Positions 53,362 through 63,124 of a stretch of 64,000 bases of DNA are shown piece by piece (position 1 is the first letter of the stretch; every line of letters begins with the position of its first letter). The translations under genes were made by a program, and so were the position numbers. Origin of the DNA: Sphingomonas jinjuensis. Lineage in GTDB: Bacteria; Pseudomonadota; Alphaproteobacteria; Sphingomonadales; Sphingomonadaceae. The notes beneath the pieces are model-generated. The model made no database searches. It had not been told where the DNA came from and saw only the letters and a list, made by a program, of their open reading frames with translations. The DNA lies in assembly GCF_014197105.1 (NCBI RefSeq), contig NZ_JACIEV010000005.1:62001-126000 (forward strand), in the 5' to 3' direction.

Positions 53362-53425
53362 GGCGTCAGGGGGCCATGGCTTGGGACGGGTGATGAGTCG
53401 AGAGTGAGGCATGAGCGGTGCCCCG

Positions 53426-53489
53426 CCCTCACCCTTCCCACCCGGCTGCGCCGGGCGGGCCCCTTCCCTCTCCCAGCGGGAGAGGGAGG
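53426..53489. repeat. Dispersed hairpin repeat between ilvD and the NAD(P)HX gene
   Basis: Starts CCCTCACCCTTCCCA, then a CCCGG-n5-CCGGG hairpin, then GCGGGCCCCTTCCCT and a perfect CCTCTCCC-n3-GGGAGAGG hairpin. The same blocks in the same order occur at 44336-44427. It lies just beyond the ilvD stop and could terminate ilvD transcription or stabilise its mRNA 3' end. Confidence 0.6.
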
Positions 53490-53495
53490 TTGGTG

Positions 53496-55214
53496 TCAGA
53501 TGTCGGCGTAGACGTGCTTCTCCATCTTCGCACCCGGATGCGTCACCGCGCCGGCATAGGCCGGTCCGACATTCTGCGCGTAGCGCCACAGCGCGCCCGA
53601 CTGATAGTCGTTGACGCGCGGCTGCCACGCCGCACGGCGGTCGGCGAGCACGGCGTCGTCGACGAGCAGGTCGATCGTCCCCGCCTCCGCATCGATGCGG
53701 ATGGTGTCGCCGTCCTCGACGAGAGCGATCGGGCCGCCCTCGGCGGCTTCGGGGCCGACATGGCCGATACAGAAGCCGCGCGTCGCGCCCGAAAAGCGGC
53801 CATCGGTGATGAGCGCCACCTTCTCGCCCATCCCCAGGCCATAGAGCGCTGCGGTGGTTGACAGCATCTCGCGCATGCCGGGGCCACCCTTGGGCCCTTC
53901 GTAGCGGATGACGACCACCTCGCCCTCGCGGATGCTGCGCTCCTCGACCGCGGCGAAGGCGTCCTCCTCGCAATCGAAGCAGCGCGCCGGGCCTTCGAAC
54001 TGGAGGCGGTGCATGCCCGCGACCTTAACGATCGCGCCGTCGGGCGCCAGGCTGCCGCGCAGGCCGACGACGCCGCCGGTCGGGGTGATCGGTGCCTTGG
54101 CGTCGTAGATCACCTTCTGGTCGGGGTTCCACGTCACCTCGTCAATATTCTCGGCAAGGGTGCGGCCGGTAACGGTCAGGCAGTCGCCATGCAGCAGCCC
54201 CTCCGCCAGCAGCGTCTTCATCAGCATGTAGACGCCGCCCGCTTCGTACATGTCCTTGGCGACATATTGGCCGCCGGGCTTGAGATCGGCGATATAGGGC
54301 GTGGTCTTGAAGATCTCGGCGACGTCGAACAGGTCGAAGTCGATCCCCGCCTCGTGCGCCATCGCCGGCAGATGCAACGCGCCGTTGGTCGAGCCGCCAG
54401 TGGCGGCGACAATCCGCGCTGCGTTTTCAAAGGCTTGACGGGTACAAATGTCACGCGGTCGCAACTGACGTGCGACCAAATCCATCACCTGAGCGCCCGC
54501 GGCGACGGCGATCTGCTCGCGGCTGGTATAGGGTGCAGGCACCATGTTGCTGTTGGGCAGCGACAGGCCGATCGCCTCGCCGACGCAGGCCATGGTGTTG
54601 GCGGTGTACTGGCCGCCGCAGGCACCATGGCCGGGGCACGCGACCTTCTCTAGCGCGTGGACCTCGCTGATCGGACAGGCGCCGGCGGCATATTTGCCGA
54701 CCACTTCGAACACATCGACGACGGTGACGTCGCGGTCGTGGAAGCGGCCGGGCAGGATCGAGCCGCCATAGACGAAGATCGACGGCACGTTGAGGCGAAG
54801 CATCGCCATCATCATGCCCGGCAGCGACTTGTCGCACCCGGCGAAGCCGACGATCGCGTCGTAGCAATGGCCGCGCACCGACAGCTCGACCGAATCGGCG
54901 ATCACCTCGCGGCTGACCAGCGAGGATTTCATCCCCTGGTGGCCCATCGCGATGCCATCGGTGACGGTGATGGTGTTGAAGCGGCGCGGCATGCCGCCCG
55001 CCTGGATCACCCCGGCCTGCGCCGCGTCCGCCTGCGCATCGAGCGTGGTATTGCACGGCGCCGAGTTGTTGCCGGCGCTGGCGAGCGCGACGAAGGGCTT
55101 GGCGATATCCTCCTCGCTGATCCCCATCGCATAATAATAGGAACGGTGCGGGGCACGCTCGGGACCGACCGAAACGTGACGGCTGGGCAGCTTCGCCTTG
55201 TCGAATTGGGTCAT
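53496..55214 (-). CDS. ilvD: Dihydroxy-acid dehydratase IlvD
   Basis: A 572-residue iron-sulphur enzyme of branched-chain amino-acid synthesis. Cluster cysteines are Cys54 in NSAPCNTT, one in [12 protein letters not shown] and one in [16 protein letters not shown]. Further signatures are [13 protein letters not shown] and [22 protein letters not shown]. Compared with the longer E. coli type it belongs to the shorter group common in alphaproteobacteria. It appears monocistronic, with a hairpin repeat after its stop. Confidence 0.97.
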   Translation of the reverse strand: MTQFDKAKLPSRHVSVGPERAPHRSYYYAMGISEEDIAKPFVALASAGNNSAPCNTTLDAQADAAQAGVIQAGGMPRRFNTITVTDGIAMGHQGMKSSLVSREVIADSVELSVRGHCYDAIVGFAGCDKSLPGMMMAMLRLNVPSIFVYGGSILPGRFHDRDVTVVDVFEVVGKYAAGACPISEVHALEKVACPGHGACGGQYTANTMACVGEAIGLSLPNSNMVPAPYTSREQIAVAAGAQVMDLVARQLRPRDICTRQAFENAARIVAATGGSTNGALHLPAMAHEAGIDFDLFDVAEIFKTTPYIADLKPGGQYVAKDMYEAGGVYMLMKTLLAEGLLHGDCLTVTGRTLAENIDEVTWNPDQKVIYDAKAPITPTGGVVGLRGSLAPDGAIVKVAGMHRLQFEGPARCFDCEEDAFAAVEERSIREGEVVVIRYEGPKGGPGMREMLSTTAALYGLGMGEKVALITDGRFSGATRGFCIGHVGPEAAEGGPIALVEDGDTIRIDAEAGTIDLLVDDAVLADRRAAWQPRVNDYQSGALWRYAQNVGPAYAGAVTHPGAKMEKHVYADI

Positions 55215-55257
55215 GGCGACGCCCTATGTCGCGGGACGGCCCGTCAACGCAAGCTTG

Positions 55258-56172
55258 TTACGCGTAGTAACGGATGCGGGCCCGGCGAAGTGTTCGGTCC
55301 TCAAGCGAGAAATAGAGCGAAATCATGCCGTTCTCGACGATCGACGAGGCGGCGAAGGCGATGTCGGTCTTGGTGCGGTCGGTCGGCGGCGGCGGCACGA
55401 TGACCGGTTCGAGACCGCGGCCTGTGACGCGGGCATAGTCGGCGGAGAAGCTGATCCACCCGATCCGCCAGCGCGCGTCGAGCGTCGCACCGTTATAGAA
55501 CATCACCGGGTCGGCGCCCTCGACCTGGCAGATCGGCCCGGTCGAAAGATGCCAATTATCCCACGAGTCCATACGGATAGGAAACGGGTCTGCCACCGAC
55601 TGCCAATGGTCGCGGAGCTGGGCCGCGGTGGCGAGGCCGATGCGCGAGGCGCCGACGCCCTTCTCCTCGGCCGCGGCATATTCATAGAACAGGCGCCAGT
55701 CGCCGGCGGGCGTACGGACGACGGTCGCCTCCTTGATATTGCCCTCCCCCGGCGGCGCGGCGAGCGCGACGCGGCGCTTGACGAGGGCATCGAGCGAGGG
55801 GCCGGAGGCGACGATCATCACGCCCTGGGTCCGCCTGGCATCGACGCCGGTATAATAAACCACATAGTCGCCGTCGTCGTCGATCACGACGGTCGGGTCC
55901 TCGCAGCCGCCGGCGTCGGGATCATCGGGATCGGTGCCGGGGGCGATCGCCGGTTCGGGATCGAGCGTGAAGCGCAGGCCGTCGTCGCTCCAGCCGCTGG
56001 CGATGACGCCGGTCGGATCGCCGTCGCGCAGCGGCCAGGGCACGCCGCGAACGAGCATGCGATAGCGGTCGCCCTCCGCCCAGACGAAGGGGCTCATCAG
56101 ATCCATGCCGTCGAGGATCGACCCGGGCGCGATGCTGACGTCGTCCAGTTGCTCGACCGAATAGGTGGGCAT
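55258..56172 (-). CDS. Glycosidase-like protein of the GH130/GH43 five-bladed propeller class
   Basis: A 304-residue soluble protein with repeated beta-blade patterns (MSPFVWAEGDRYRMLVRGVPW, GGCEDPTVVIDDDGDYVVYYTGVDAR, FNGATL-like VMFYNGATLDARWRIGWISFS). The CEDPTV block resembles the catalytic region of GH130 mannoside phosphorylases or hydrolases, with the Asp as candidate acid. No signal peptide is seen, so it acts in the cytoplasm. It follows an SDR gene by 7 bases on the same strand. Substrate unknown; no transporter or other sugar genes are adjacent. Confidence 0.75.
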   Translation of the reverse strand: MPTYSVEQLDDVSIAPGSILDGMDLMSPFVWAEGDRYRMLVRGVPWPLRDGDPTGVIASGWSDDGLRFTLDPEPAIAPGTDPDDPDAGGCEDPTVVIDDDGDYVVYYTGVDARRTQGVMIVASGPSLDALVKRRVALAAPPGEGNIKEATVVRTPAGDWRLFYEYAAAEEKGVGASRIGLATAAQLRDHWQSVADPFPIRMDSWDNWHLSTGPICQVEGADPVMFYNGATLDARWRIGWISFSADYARVTGRGLEPVIVPPPPTDRTKTDIAFAASSIVENGMISLYFSLEDRTLRRARIRYYA

Positions 56173-56179
56173 GCGCGGG

Positions 56180-56956
56180 TCAGGCCCCTTGCGCGATGAC
56201 GAGCGACAGCGCGCCATCGATCGTGACGGTGGTGCCGGTGATGTAATCGGCGGCGGGTGACAGGAGGAAGGCGACGAGGGCCGCAACCTCGTCGGCAGTG
56301 CCCGCGCGGCCCCAGGGAATATGACGTTCGCGCTCGCGGCGGACCGCGGCATCATCGAGCGCAGCGGCGTTCATCGGAGTCAGGATCATGCCCGGCGCGA
56401 CGCCGTTGACCGCGATCTTCTGCGGCGCGAGTTCTAGCGCGAGCGTGGCGGTGAGCTGGGCAAGGCCACCCTTCGCCGAATCATAGTCGACGCCGCCGGC
56501 ACGCGGTGCTCGCTCGTGGATCGACGAGATGTTGACGATGCGGCCACCCGCATCGGCGCTCGTCAGGGCGCGGGCAAAGCGGCGACAGGTGAGGAACGGG
56601 CCGACCAGGTCGGCGTGGAGGACGTCGGTGAATTGCGTGACCGGCATATCGACCAGCTTCACGCCGGTCATGTTGAGACCCGCGGAATTGACCAGTCGCG
56701 TGACCGGGCCGAACGCCTTTTCGGCCGCGGCGAACAGGGCGTCGACCTGCGCCTCGTCGCCGACGTCGCAATGGACGGCGATCGCGTGGCCCTCGCCGCC
56801 CGCCGCCTCGACGACCTTCGCGGCCGCAGCGGCATCGCTGTGATAGGTGAGCGCGACGCGAGCGCCCTGTTTCGCCAGCGCCGCGACGCACGCCGCGCCG
56901 ATGCCGGATTCGCCGCCGGTGACGACTGCTACCGGCGCTTGTTTGGGATCGACCAT
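56180..56956 (-). CDS. SDR family oxidoreductase
   Basis: A 258-residue classical short-chain dehydrogenase. The nucleotide-binding loop is VVTGGESGIGAACVAALA (11-28), with NSAG at 90-93 in place of the usual NNAG. The catalytic residues are Ser144, Tyr158 and Lys162 (YDSAK). It resembles glucose 1-dehydrogenase or sugar-alcohol dehydrogenases. The gene pair with the GH130-like protein (7-base gap) suggests both act on the same sugar. Substrate and cofactor choice cannot be fixed from sequence. Confidence 0.9.
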   Translation of the reverse strand: MVDPKQAPVAVVTGGESGIGAACVAALAKQGARVALTYHSDAAAAAKVVEAAGGEGHAIAVHCDVGDEAQVDALFAAAEKAFGPVTRLVNSAGLNMTGVKLVDMPVTQFTDVLHADLVGPFLTCRRFARALTSADAGGRIVNISSIHERAPRAGGVDYDSAKGGLAQLTATLALELAPQKIAVNGVAPGMILTPMNAAALDDAAVRRERERHIPWGRAGTADEVAALVAFLLSPAADYITGTTVTIDGALSLVIAQGA

Positions 56957-57022
56957 GCCGGGGCAAGCGCGCCGGCGAGCCTTCGGTTCCGTGACGTTTG
57001 CGTCACGATCGATCGGCAGTGA

Positions 57023-57373
57023 TCAGAGGCTGTCGAGCGCCTTCGCCACGCCTTCCATGGTGAAGGGCTTCAACAGCCGGGGCCGATCGCGGAACCGCTC
57101 GTCGACACCCTCGTCGCCGCCGCCGGTGGCGAAGACGAAGGGGATCGAACGCTCGGCCAGCGCCTCGGCGATCGGCGTGCTCTTCTCGCCCGCCCGCAGG
57201 TTGACGTCGAGGATCGCGGCATCGACGGTGCCGCCATCGATCGCGTCGAGCGCGGTCGCGACGGTGTCCGCCGATGCGACCACCTGCTTGTCCAGGATCT
57301 CAAGGAAATCCTCGAGCATCATAGCGATCAGGGGTTCGTCCTCGACGATGAGAATTTGCTGCGGAGCGACCAT
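57023..57373 (-). CDS. Single-domain response regulator of the FAT-GUY type
   Basis: A 116-residue stand-alone receiver. It has the acidic pocket (Glu11, Asp12), phospho-acceptor Asp56 (ILDVNLRAG) and the Lys of LLKPF. The strand after is IPFVFATGGG, matching the PFxFATG(Y/G) motif that defines the FAT-GUY family, which includes Sma0114 and SdrG. In Sphingomonas melonis, SdrG takes part in the general stress phosphorelay. It has no output domain. It lies 86 bases after cckA on the same strand; whether CckA or another kinase phosphorylates it is unknown. The ATG at 57373 is the family-like start. Confidence 0.88.
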   Translation of the reverse strand: MVAPQQILIVEDEPLIAMMLEDFLEILDKQVVASADTVATALDAIDGGTVDAAILDVNLRAGEKSTPIAEALAERSIPFVFATGGGDEGVDERFRDRPRLLKPFTMEGVAKALDSL

Positions 57374-57459
57374 CGCCCGCCCCTTAGCGGCATCGTTGCG
57401 CAACGCCAACATGTTAGCGCGTTGGTACGATGACGTTTCATTGCCGTGCCCGATCGAGG

Positions 57460-59853
57460 TCAGGCGGCGGCGGCGAGAACGTCGCGCGTGGCCTCCGCCA
57501 GCTGCTGGACGGAAAAGGGTTTGGGCAGGAAGGCGACGTTCTCGATATCGATCGATTTGCGCAGCTGTTCCTCGGCATATCCCGACATGAAAATGATCGG
57601 CAGATCAGGATATTGCTCGCGAACGCGGCGGACCAGCGTCGGGCCGTCCATCTGCGGCATGACGACGTCGCTGATGAGCAGGTCGGGCTTGCCATGCGCC
57701 TCGAGCTGCTGAAGCGCGGCCTCGCCATTGTCGGCGGTGAGCACGGTATAGCCCTGGCGCGACAGCGCCCGTTCGGCGACCGCGCGGACCATCGCTTCGT
57801 CCTCGACCAGCAGCACGGTGCCGGTGCCCCAGGTTTCGACGGGCTTGGGCGCGGGACGGTTCAACATCGGGCGCTGCGCCACCACCGCCTCGTTGTGAAC
57901 GGGCAGGTACATGGTGAAGGTTGCGCCCTGCCCCGGTTTCGAATCGGCGAAGATCCAGCCGCCCGACTGCTTGACGATGCCGTAGACGGTGGAAAGGCCG
58001 AGGCCGGTGCCCTTGCCGACTTCCTTCGTGGTGAAGAACGGCTCGAAGATCTTCGGCAACACCTCGGGCGGGATGCCGGTGCCGGTGTCGCTGACGACGA
58101 GCGCGGTATAGTCGGCGACGGGCAGGATATCGATGCCGAGCGCGCGCACCTCGGCGGGGGTCACCGCCTTGGTCTGGATGGTCAGCGCGCCGCCGCCGCG
58201 CGGATTGGCGGTGAGCATGGCGTCGCGGGCGTTCACCGCCAGGTTGACGACGACCTGTTCGAGCTGGCCCGGATCGGCGCGCACCGGCCCAAGGTTGCGG
58301 CCGTGGGTCACCTCGAGCTTCACCGTCTCACCCATCAGCCGCTTGAGCAGGTTCGACACCTCGGACACGACGTCGGGCAGCTGGAGCACCTGCGGGCGCA
58401 TCGTCTGCTGGCGGCTGAAGGCGAGCAGCTGGCGGGTCAGGCCGGCGGCGCGGTTCGAGTTGGTGCGCACCTGCTGGATGTCGTCGTAATCGCTGTCGCC
58501 GGGCGAGTGGCGCATCATCATCAGGTCGCAATGGCCGATGATCGCGGTGAGGATGTTATTGAAATCATGGGCGACACCGCCCGCGAGCTGACCGACCGCC
58601 TGCATCTTGGTCGCCTGCGCCACCTCGCGCCGCAGCCGCGACTCCTCGCTATTGTCCTTCAGGCTGAGCAGCACCGCTGCCTCGCCAAGGCCACGCGCAC
58701 CGGCGATCGTGAGGACGATCGGCTCGTCGGGATGATCCTTCAGCCGGATCGCCATGTCGGCGGTATGGCTGGCGCCGCCGGCGAAGCGACGGATCGCATC
58801 GGCGACGGCGGCCTTGTCCTCGCGCACGACGAGGTCGCCGGGGTAGAGCGGCGGATGCGCGGCATCGACTTGCGCGGCGCGGATGAATGCGTTGTTCATC
58901 TGCAGGAACCGGCCTTCGCGATCGACCAGCGCGACGCCGAGCGGCATCAGGTTGACGAGGCTGCGCAGGTGCGCGCTCGCATTGGCGCTGGCGGCGGGGT
59001 CGCGCTCGACGTCGTCGAGGATCGCGAGCAGCACCGGCGCGCCCTCCCCTTCCATGAAGTGGATCGGGATCAGGCGGAGCGGATTGCCGTTCGCCGTCTC
59101 GCGCTCGAAGCGGATGAAGCCGGCCGCGTCGGTGACGAGCAGGCGCGCGAAATCCATCCCCTCGATCGTGCCCTCGTCGCCGCCCAGCGCACGCATCGTG
59201 AGCGTCGAATTGGCGCCGAGCACCACCCCTTCCGCCGTCACCAGCGCCATCATGATCCCGGCGCCGCCGAGCCGATCGCCGCCAGGCCCGGCGACAAGCG
59301 AGCGCGCGGTCGCGGTGATGTCGGTGTCGGGCACCGAGGTGAAGCGCCAGACGAGCATGTCCGAATCGTCGCCGGCGCGGGCGACCTGCGCGCGCAGCTG
59401 GTTGCCGCCCGCGGCCAGGTCGCTGGCGCTGCCGCGACCGTCGCGCCAGGCGGCACGCCCGGCACTCGCCAGCGCGGCGACGCCGTCGTCGTCGAGCGGC
59501 AGGCCGGGCGGCGTCGGGAAACCGTCGAACAGCGCCTCATAGGCGTCATTGGCGCACACCAGCCGCCCGGCGCGATCGGTCACGGCGATCGCATCGTCGC
59601 TGGCCTGGGCGACGACCCGCGTGAAGTCCCAGTCGATGATCCGCGACGTGCCCGCCGATGCCGGCGCCACCATCCGCCAGGCGACCGCGGTGCCGCCGGC
59701 GACGATCGCGGTCGCCATGAAGGCGGCGGCGACGATCCAGCTGCCGATCAGCGTCAGCACCACCGCCGCCGCGGCGATACCGGCGACGACCGATGCCAGC
59801 GCGGCGAGGCGCGCCGAGGTCGCACGAGAGGGCGTTAGCGGTATCGAGGCCAT
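57460..59853 (-). CDS. cckA: Hybrid histidine kinase CckA (cell-cycle regulator)
   Basis: A 797-residue hybrid kinase. Two membrane helices are at about 16-60, followed by PAS-like domains (about 75-180, 190-280 and 290-400). The H-box is GGVAHDFNNILTAIIGH with His429, the N-box NLAVNARDAML, G1 DTGTGIPPEV and G2 GLGLSTVYG. A C-terminal receiver has Asp729 in LISDVVMPQMDG. CckA feeds the CckA-ChpT-CtrA relay. In sphingomonads CtrA affects motility and division genes. ChpT and CtrA are not in the window. The gene is followed by a FAT-GUY regulator. Confidence 0.95.
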   Translation of the reverse strand: MASIPLTPSRATSARLAALASVVAGIAAAAVVLTLIGSWIVAAAFMATAIVAGGTAVAWRMVAPASAGTSRIIDWDFTRVVAQASDDAIAVTDRAGRLVCANDAYEALFDGFPTPPGLPLDDDGVAALASAGRAAWRDGRGSASDLAAGGNQLRAQVARAGDDSDMLVWRFTSVPDTDITATARSLVAGPGGDRLGGAGIMMALVTAEGVVLGANSTLTMRALGGDEGTIEGMDFARLLVTDAAGFIRFERETANGNPLRLIPIHFMEGEGAPVLLAILDDVERDPAASANASAHLRSLVNLMPLGVALVDREGRFLQMNNAFIRAAQVDAAHPPLYPGDLVVREDKAAVADAIRRFAGGASHTADMAIRLKDHPDEPIVLTIAGARGLGEAAVLLSLKDNSEESRLRREVAQATKMQAVGQLAGGVAHDFNNILTAIIGHCDLMMMRHSPGDSDYDDIQQVRTNSNRAAGLTRQLLAFSRQQTMRPQVLQLPDVVSEVSNLLKRLMGETVKLEVTHGRNLGPVRADPGQLEQVVVNLAVNARDAMLTANPRGGGALTIQTKAVTPAEVRALGIDILPVADYTALVVSDTGTGIPPEVLPKIFEPFFTTKEVGKGTGLGLSTVYGIVKQSGGWIFADSKPGQGATFTMYLPVHNEAVVAQRPMLNRPAPKPVETWGTGTVLLVEDEAMVRAVAERALSRQGYTVLTADNGEAALQQLEAHGKPDLLISDVVMPQMDGPTLVRRVREQYPDLPIIFMSGYAEEQLRKSIDIENVAFLPKPFSVQQLAEATRDVLAAAA

Positions 59854-59937
59854 GGTGTGTCTTCGGATCAGCGACCGGCCAGCGTCAAGCCGCCAACTAC
59901 TCCGCCCGGCGCGATGGCCGGGCGGAGGGTCGCAGGC

Positions 59938-61989
59938 TTACCAGACGCGGACGCGCTGGTCGGGTGCAAGATACAGCTTCTGGCCGGGCTGCGGTTTGAA
60001 GGCGGCGTACCACGGGTCCATGTTGCGGACGATATTGGTGCGCTGCTCGCCCGGCGAGTGCGGATCGGTAAGGAGCTGCTGGCGCAGCGCCTGCTCGCGA
60101 TAGTTGCGCCGCCACACCTGCGCCCAGCCAAGGTAGAAGCGCTGGTCGCCGGTCAGCCCGTCGATCACTGGCGCCTGCTTGCCGCCGAGCGAGACGAGAT
60201 AGGCGTCATGCGCCGCCGCGAGCCCGGCGAGATCGGCCGAATTCTCGCCGAGCGTCAGCTGGCCGTTGAGCTTCTGGCCGGGCAGCGGCTCGTACTGGTT
60301 GTACTGCTGGACCAGCTTCTGCTCGAGCGCGGTGAAGCGCTCGACGTCGGCCGGGGTCCACCAGTCGGTCAGCTCGCCCTTGGCGTTGTACTTCGCGCCC
60401 TGGTCGTCGAAATGATGGCTGATCTCGTGGCCGATGACGGCGCCGATGCCACCGTAGTTGACCGCGGGATCGGCCTTCGGATCGAAGAACGGCGGCTGCA
60501 GGATCGCGGCCGGGAAGACGATCTCGACCATGCCGAAATTGGCATAGGCGTTCACCGTCATCGGCGTCATGCCCCATTCCCAGCGCTGCAGCGGCTTGCC
60601 GAGGTGCCAGACGTCCTCGGCCTGGTTCCACTCGGCGGCGCGCCACTTGTTGCCGAACGCGTCGCCGGCCTTGATCTGGAGGTTCGAATAATCCTTCCAG
60701 CGCGACGGATAGCCGATCTTCGGCGTGAAGGCGGCGAGCTTCTGATGCGCCTTCGCCTTGGTCTCGGGCGCCATCCAGGTCAGCTTGTCGATCCGCGCGT
60801 TCATCGCCGACAGGATGTTCTTGACCATCTGATCGGCGACCGCCTTCGTCTCGGGCGGGAAATAGCGCGCGACATAAAGCTTGCTGACGTCGTCCGACAG
60901 CGCGCCCGAGGTGAACTGCACCGAGCGCTTCCACCGTGCCTGCTGCTGCGGCGTGCCGGTCAGCGTGGTGCCGAAGAAGGCGAAGCGCTCGTCGTCGAAT
61001 GCCTTTGGCAGCACGTCGGCATAGCCGTCGAGCGAACGCGTCATCAGCTGGTCGCGCAGCACGCCCTCGGGCGCGGCGGCGATCAGCTTGGCGATGCCGG
61101 CGACGGCGGTCGGCTGCGCCACGATCACGCTGTTCACCGGCGCACCGATGCCCTTGAAATAGGTGACGAAGTCGAAGCCGGGCGCCATCTTCTGCAGATC
61201 GGCGACCGACATCTTGTTATAGGTCTTGGTCGCGTCGCGGCTGTCGACGCGGGTCCAGCTGACCTGAGCGATCTGGGTTTCGAACGCCAGGATCGCGGCG
61301 GCGCGCGCCTCAGCATTCTGCTCGCCCGCCAGCGTCAGCAACTTGGCGAGATGCGCCTGATAGGCGGTGCGCGCCTCGACCAGCTTGGGATCGGGCTTCA
61401 GATAATAGTCGCGATCCGGCAGGCCGAGCCCCGACTGGCTGAGGTTGAGCGCATAAATTTCGGGCAGCTTGTCGTCCTGGCCCACGCCCGACCCGAACGG
61501 CCCGCGAATGCCATGGCGGTTCGCGTCGGCGACGAGCGACGCATAGTTGGCGCGGGTCAGCCCCTTCAGCTTGCCCAGCCACGGCTGGATCGGTGCCAGC
61601 CCCTTGGCCTCGATCCCGGCGGTGTCGAGATAGGTCGCATAGGCGGTGCCGATCTTCGAGTTCCTGTCGCGCGCAGCCTCGGCGAGGAGGCCGCGGGTGC
61701 GCGCCTGCGACAGGTCGCTCAACAGGTCGAACGCGCCATAGCTGGACTTGTCGGCGGGGATCGAAGTGTTCTTCGCCCAGGTGCCGTTGGCATAATCATA
61801 GAAGTCGTCGCCCGGCTGGACGGTGCGATCCATCCCCGCCGTGTCGAAGCCGAACGTGCCGAAGCGCTGGGCCTCGGTCGATACCGGCGTTTCGGAAACC
61901 GCCTGGCCGGTGGTCGGCGCGGTCTGCGCCCAGGTGATCGCAGAGGCGGCAGACGCGAGGGAAATGACGACGGCAATCGAACGACGCAT
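59938..61989 (-). CDS. M13-family zinc metallopeptidase (PepO/neprilysin-like)
   Basis: A 683-residue protein with a signal peptide (about 1-20) and the two-lobe neprilysin architecture. The N-terminal M13_N domain covers about residues 50-430. The catalytic part has the zinc motif VIGHEISHHFDDQGA and the second ligand block ENSADLAGLAAA, plus NAYANFGMVEIVFPAAILQPPFFD. The C-terminal WYAAFKPQPGQKLYLAPDQRVRVW is the usual family end. It is periplasmic and probably degrades peptides. It appears monocistronic. Confidence 0.94.
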   Translation of the reverse strand: MRRSIAVVISLASAASAITWAQTAPTTGQAVSETPVSTEAQRFGTFGFDTAGMDRTVQPGDDFYDYANGTWAKNTSIPADKSSYGAFDLLSDLSQARTRGLLAEAARDRNSKIGTAYATYLDTAGIEAKGLAPIQPWLGKLKGLTRANYASLVADANRHGIRGPFGSGVGQDDKLPEIYALNLSQSGLGLPDRDYYLKPDPKLVEARTAYQAHLAKLLTLAGEQNAEARAAAILAFETQIAQVSWTRVDSRDATKTYNKMSVADLQKMAPGFDFVTYFKGIGAPVNSVIVAQPTAVAGIAKLIAAAPEGVLRDQLMTRSLDGYADVLPKAFDDERFAFFGTTLTGTPQQQARWKRSVQFTSGALSDDVSKLYVARYFPPETKAVADQMVKNILSAMNARIDKLTWMAPETKAKAHQKLAAFTPKIGYPSRWKDYSNLQIKAGDAFGNKWRAAEWNQAEDVWHLGKPLQRWEWGMTPMTVNAYANFGMVEIVFPAAILQPPFFDPKADPAVNYGGIGAVIGHEISHHFDDQGAKYNAKGELTDWWTPADVERFTALEQKLVQQYNQYEPLPGQKLNGQLTLGENSADLAGLAAAHDAYLVSLGGKQAPVIDGLTGDQRFYLGWAQVWRRNYREQALRQQLLTDPHSPGEQRTNIVRNMDPWYAAFKPQPGQKLYLAPDQRVRVW

Positions 61990-62051
61990 GACAAACCCTT
62001 GGTTCTAAAGGAATGTCCGCTGCTCTAGCCGACTGGCACGCCTCGTCAACG

Positions 62052-62603
62052 TCAGTATTGGTGACGCGTTCGCCACTTGCGCGCGATCCACAGCCGCCAG
62101 CCCCAGCGACTGAGGAGATAGCCCGCCACCGATCCGACGATGGTGATGACGAGCAGCCCCGCGGCGATCGCCGGGGCGGCGTCGGACATCAGCCATTGCA
62201 TCCAGTCCGACGTCGCCGCCTCGCGCAGCGGATCGCCGGGAATGGCCCGATCGACGTGGAGCGCCCAATGGCCGATCCAATAGGCTAGTCCCCAGATCAG
62301 CGGGGTGGTGATCGGATTGGTGATGAACGTCGTCAGCGCCGCCGCGGGGATGTTGGCGCGAACGGGCAAGGCCAGCAGCGCCGACAGCGGAATCTGCGCC
62401 ACCGGGAACAGGATGCCGGTCACCATGCCGAGCGCGACACCGCGCGGCACCGACCGGCGGGTGAAGCGCCACAGCTCGGGCGCGAGCACGCGGTGCGCGA
62501 CGGGGCGGAGCATGCGGCTCTGCTCCATCGATTCGCGGGTCGGCAGGTTGCGCCGGCACCAGGCGGCGAAACGCTGCCACAGACCGGGGGGTGCGGTGGC
62601 CAT
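62052..62603 (-). CDS. DUF2062 membrane protein
   Basis: A 183-residue inner-membrane protein with about three hydrophobic segments. The signature block is SVPRGVALGMVTGILFPVAQIPLSALLALPVRANIPAAALTTFITNPITTPLIWGLAYWIG, which is the DUF2062 core. Function unknown. The start shares one base with the smpB stop (TGATG), so translation is probably coupled. Confidence 0.88.
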   Translation of the reverse strand: MATAPPGLWQRFAAWCRRNLPTRESMEQSRMLRPVAHRVLAPELWRFTRRSVPRGVALGMVTGILFPVAQIPLSALLALPVRANIPAAALTTFITNPITTPLIWGLAYWIGHWALHVDRAIPGDPLREAATSDWMQWLMSDAAPAIAAGLLVITIVGSVAGYLLSRWGWRLWIARKWRTRHQY

Positions 62604-63085
62604 CAGCCGCGCTCGCGCAGCACGCGACCGGCCTCACGCTTCCACTCGCGCTCCTTGATGGCGGCACGTTTGTCGTGATCCTTCCGACCCTTGGCCAATG
62701 CCAGCTCCACCTTGGCCCTCCCCTGCGAGTTGAAATACACGGTCAGCGGCACCAGCGTCATTCCCTCGCGGGCGACGGCGCCGTGGAGCTTGTTTATCTC
62801 GCGTTCGTGAAGCAGCAATTTACGCGGACGCTTCGCTTCGTGGTTGAAGCGGTTGCCGTGGCTGAATTCGGGGATGTTGGCGTTGACTAGCCATACCTCC
62901 TCGTCCTTCACCTCGGCATAGCTTTCCGCGATTGAGCCCTCGCCGAAGCGCAGACTCTTCACCTCGGTGCCGGTCAGCGCGATGCCGGCCTCGTACTTGT
63001 CCTCGATGCTGTATTCGAACCGCGCCTTGCGATTTTCGGCGACGATCTTCTTCTTGTCGAAGGTGGCTGGCTTGGGACGCGGCAT
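62603..63085 (-). CDS. smpB: SsrA-binding protein SmpB
   Basis: A 160-residue protein that brings tmRNA to stalled ribosomes. The core is [31 protein letters not shown], then [26 protein letters not shown] and the basic tail [25 protein letters not shown]. The tmRNA gene itself is not in the window. The ATG at 63085 aligns with the family start. DapA, encoded upstream, is a common neighbour of smpB. Confidence 0.96.
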   Translation of the reverse strand: MPRPKPATFDKKKIVAENRKARFEYSIEDKYEAGIALTGTEVKSLRFGEGSIAESYAEVKDEEVWLVNANIPEFSHGNRFNHEAKRPRKLLLHEREINKLHGAVAREGMTLVPLTVYFNSQGRAKVELALAKGRKDHDKRAAIKEREWKREAGRVLRERG

Positions 63086-63124
63086 CGCTGCGATGTAGGC
63101 GCGCGATCGGCCCAAGGGAAGCGA

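Noticed and set aside
44336..53489. Repeated hairpin blocks considered as a CRISPR array
   Set aside because: There are only two distant copies, no regular spacers and no cas genes.
57430..59838. An 802-residue open frame on the plus strand
   Set aside because: It is fully antisense to cckA, is rich in Arg, His and Gly as expected of GC-rich shadow frames, and shows no domain.
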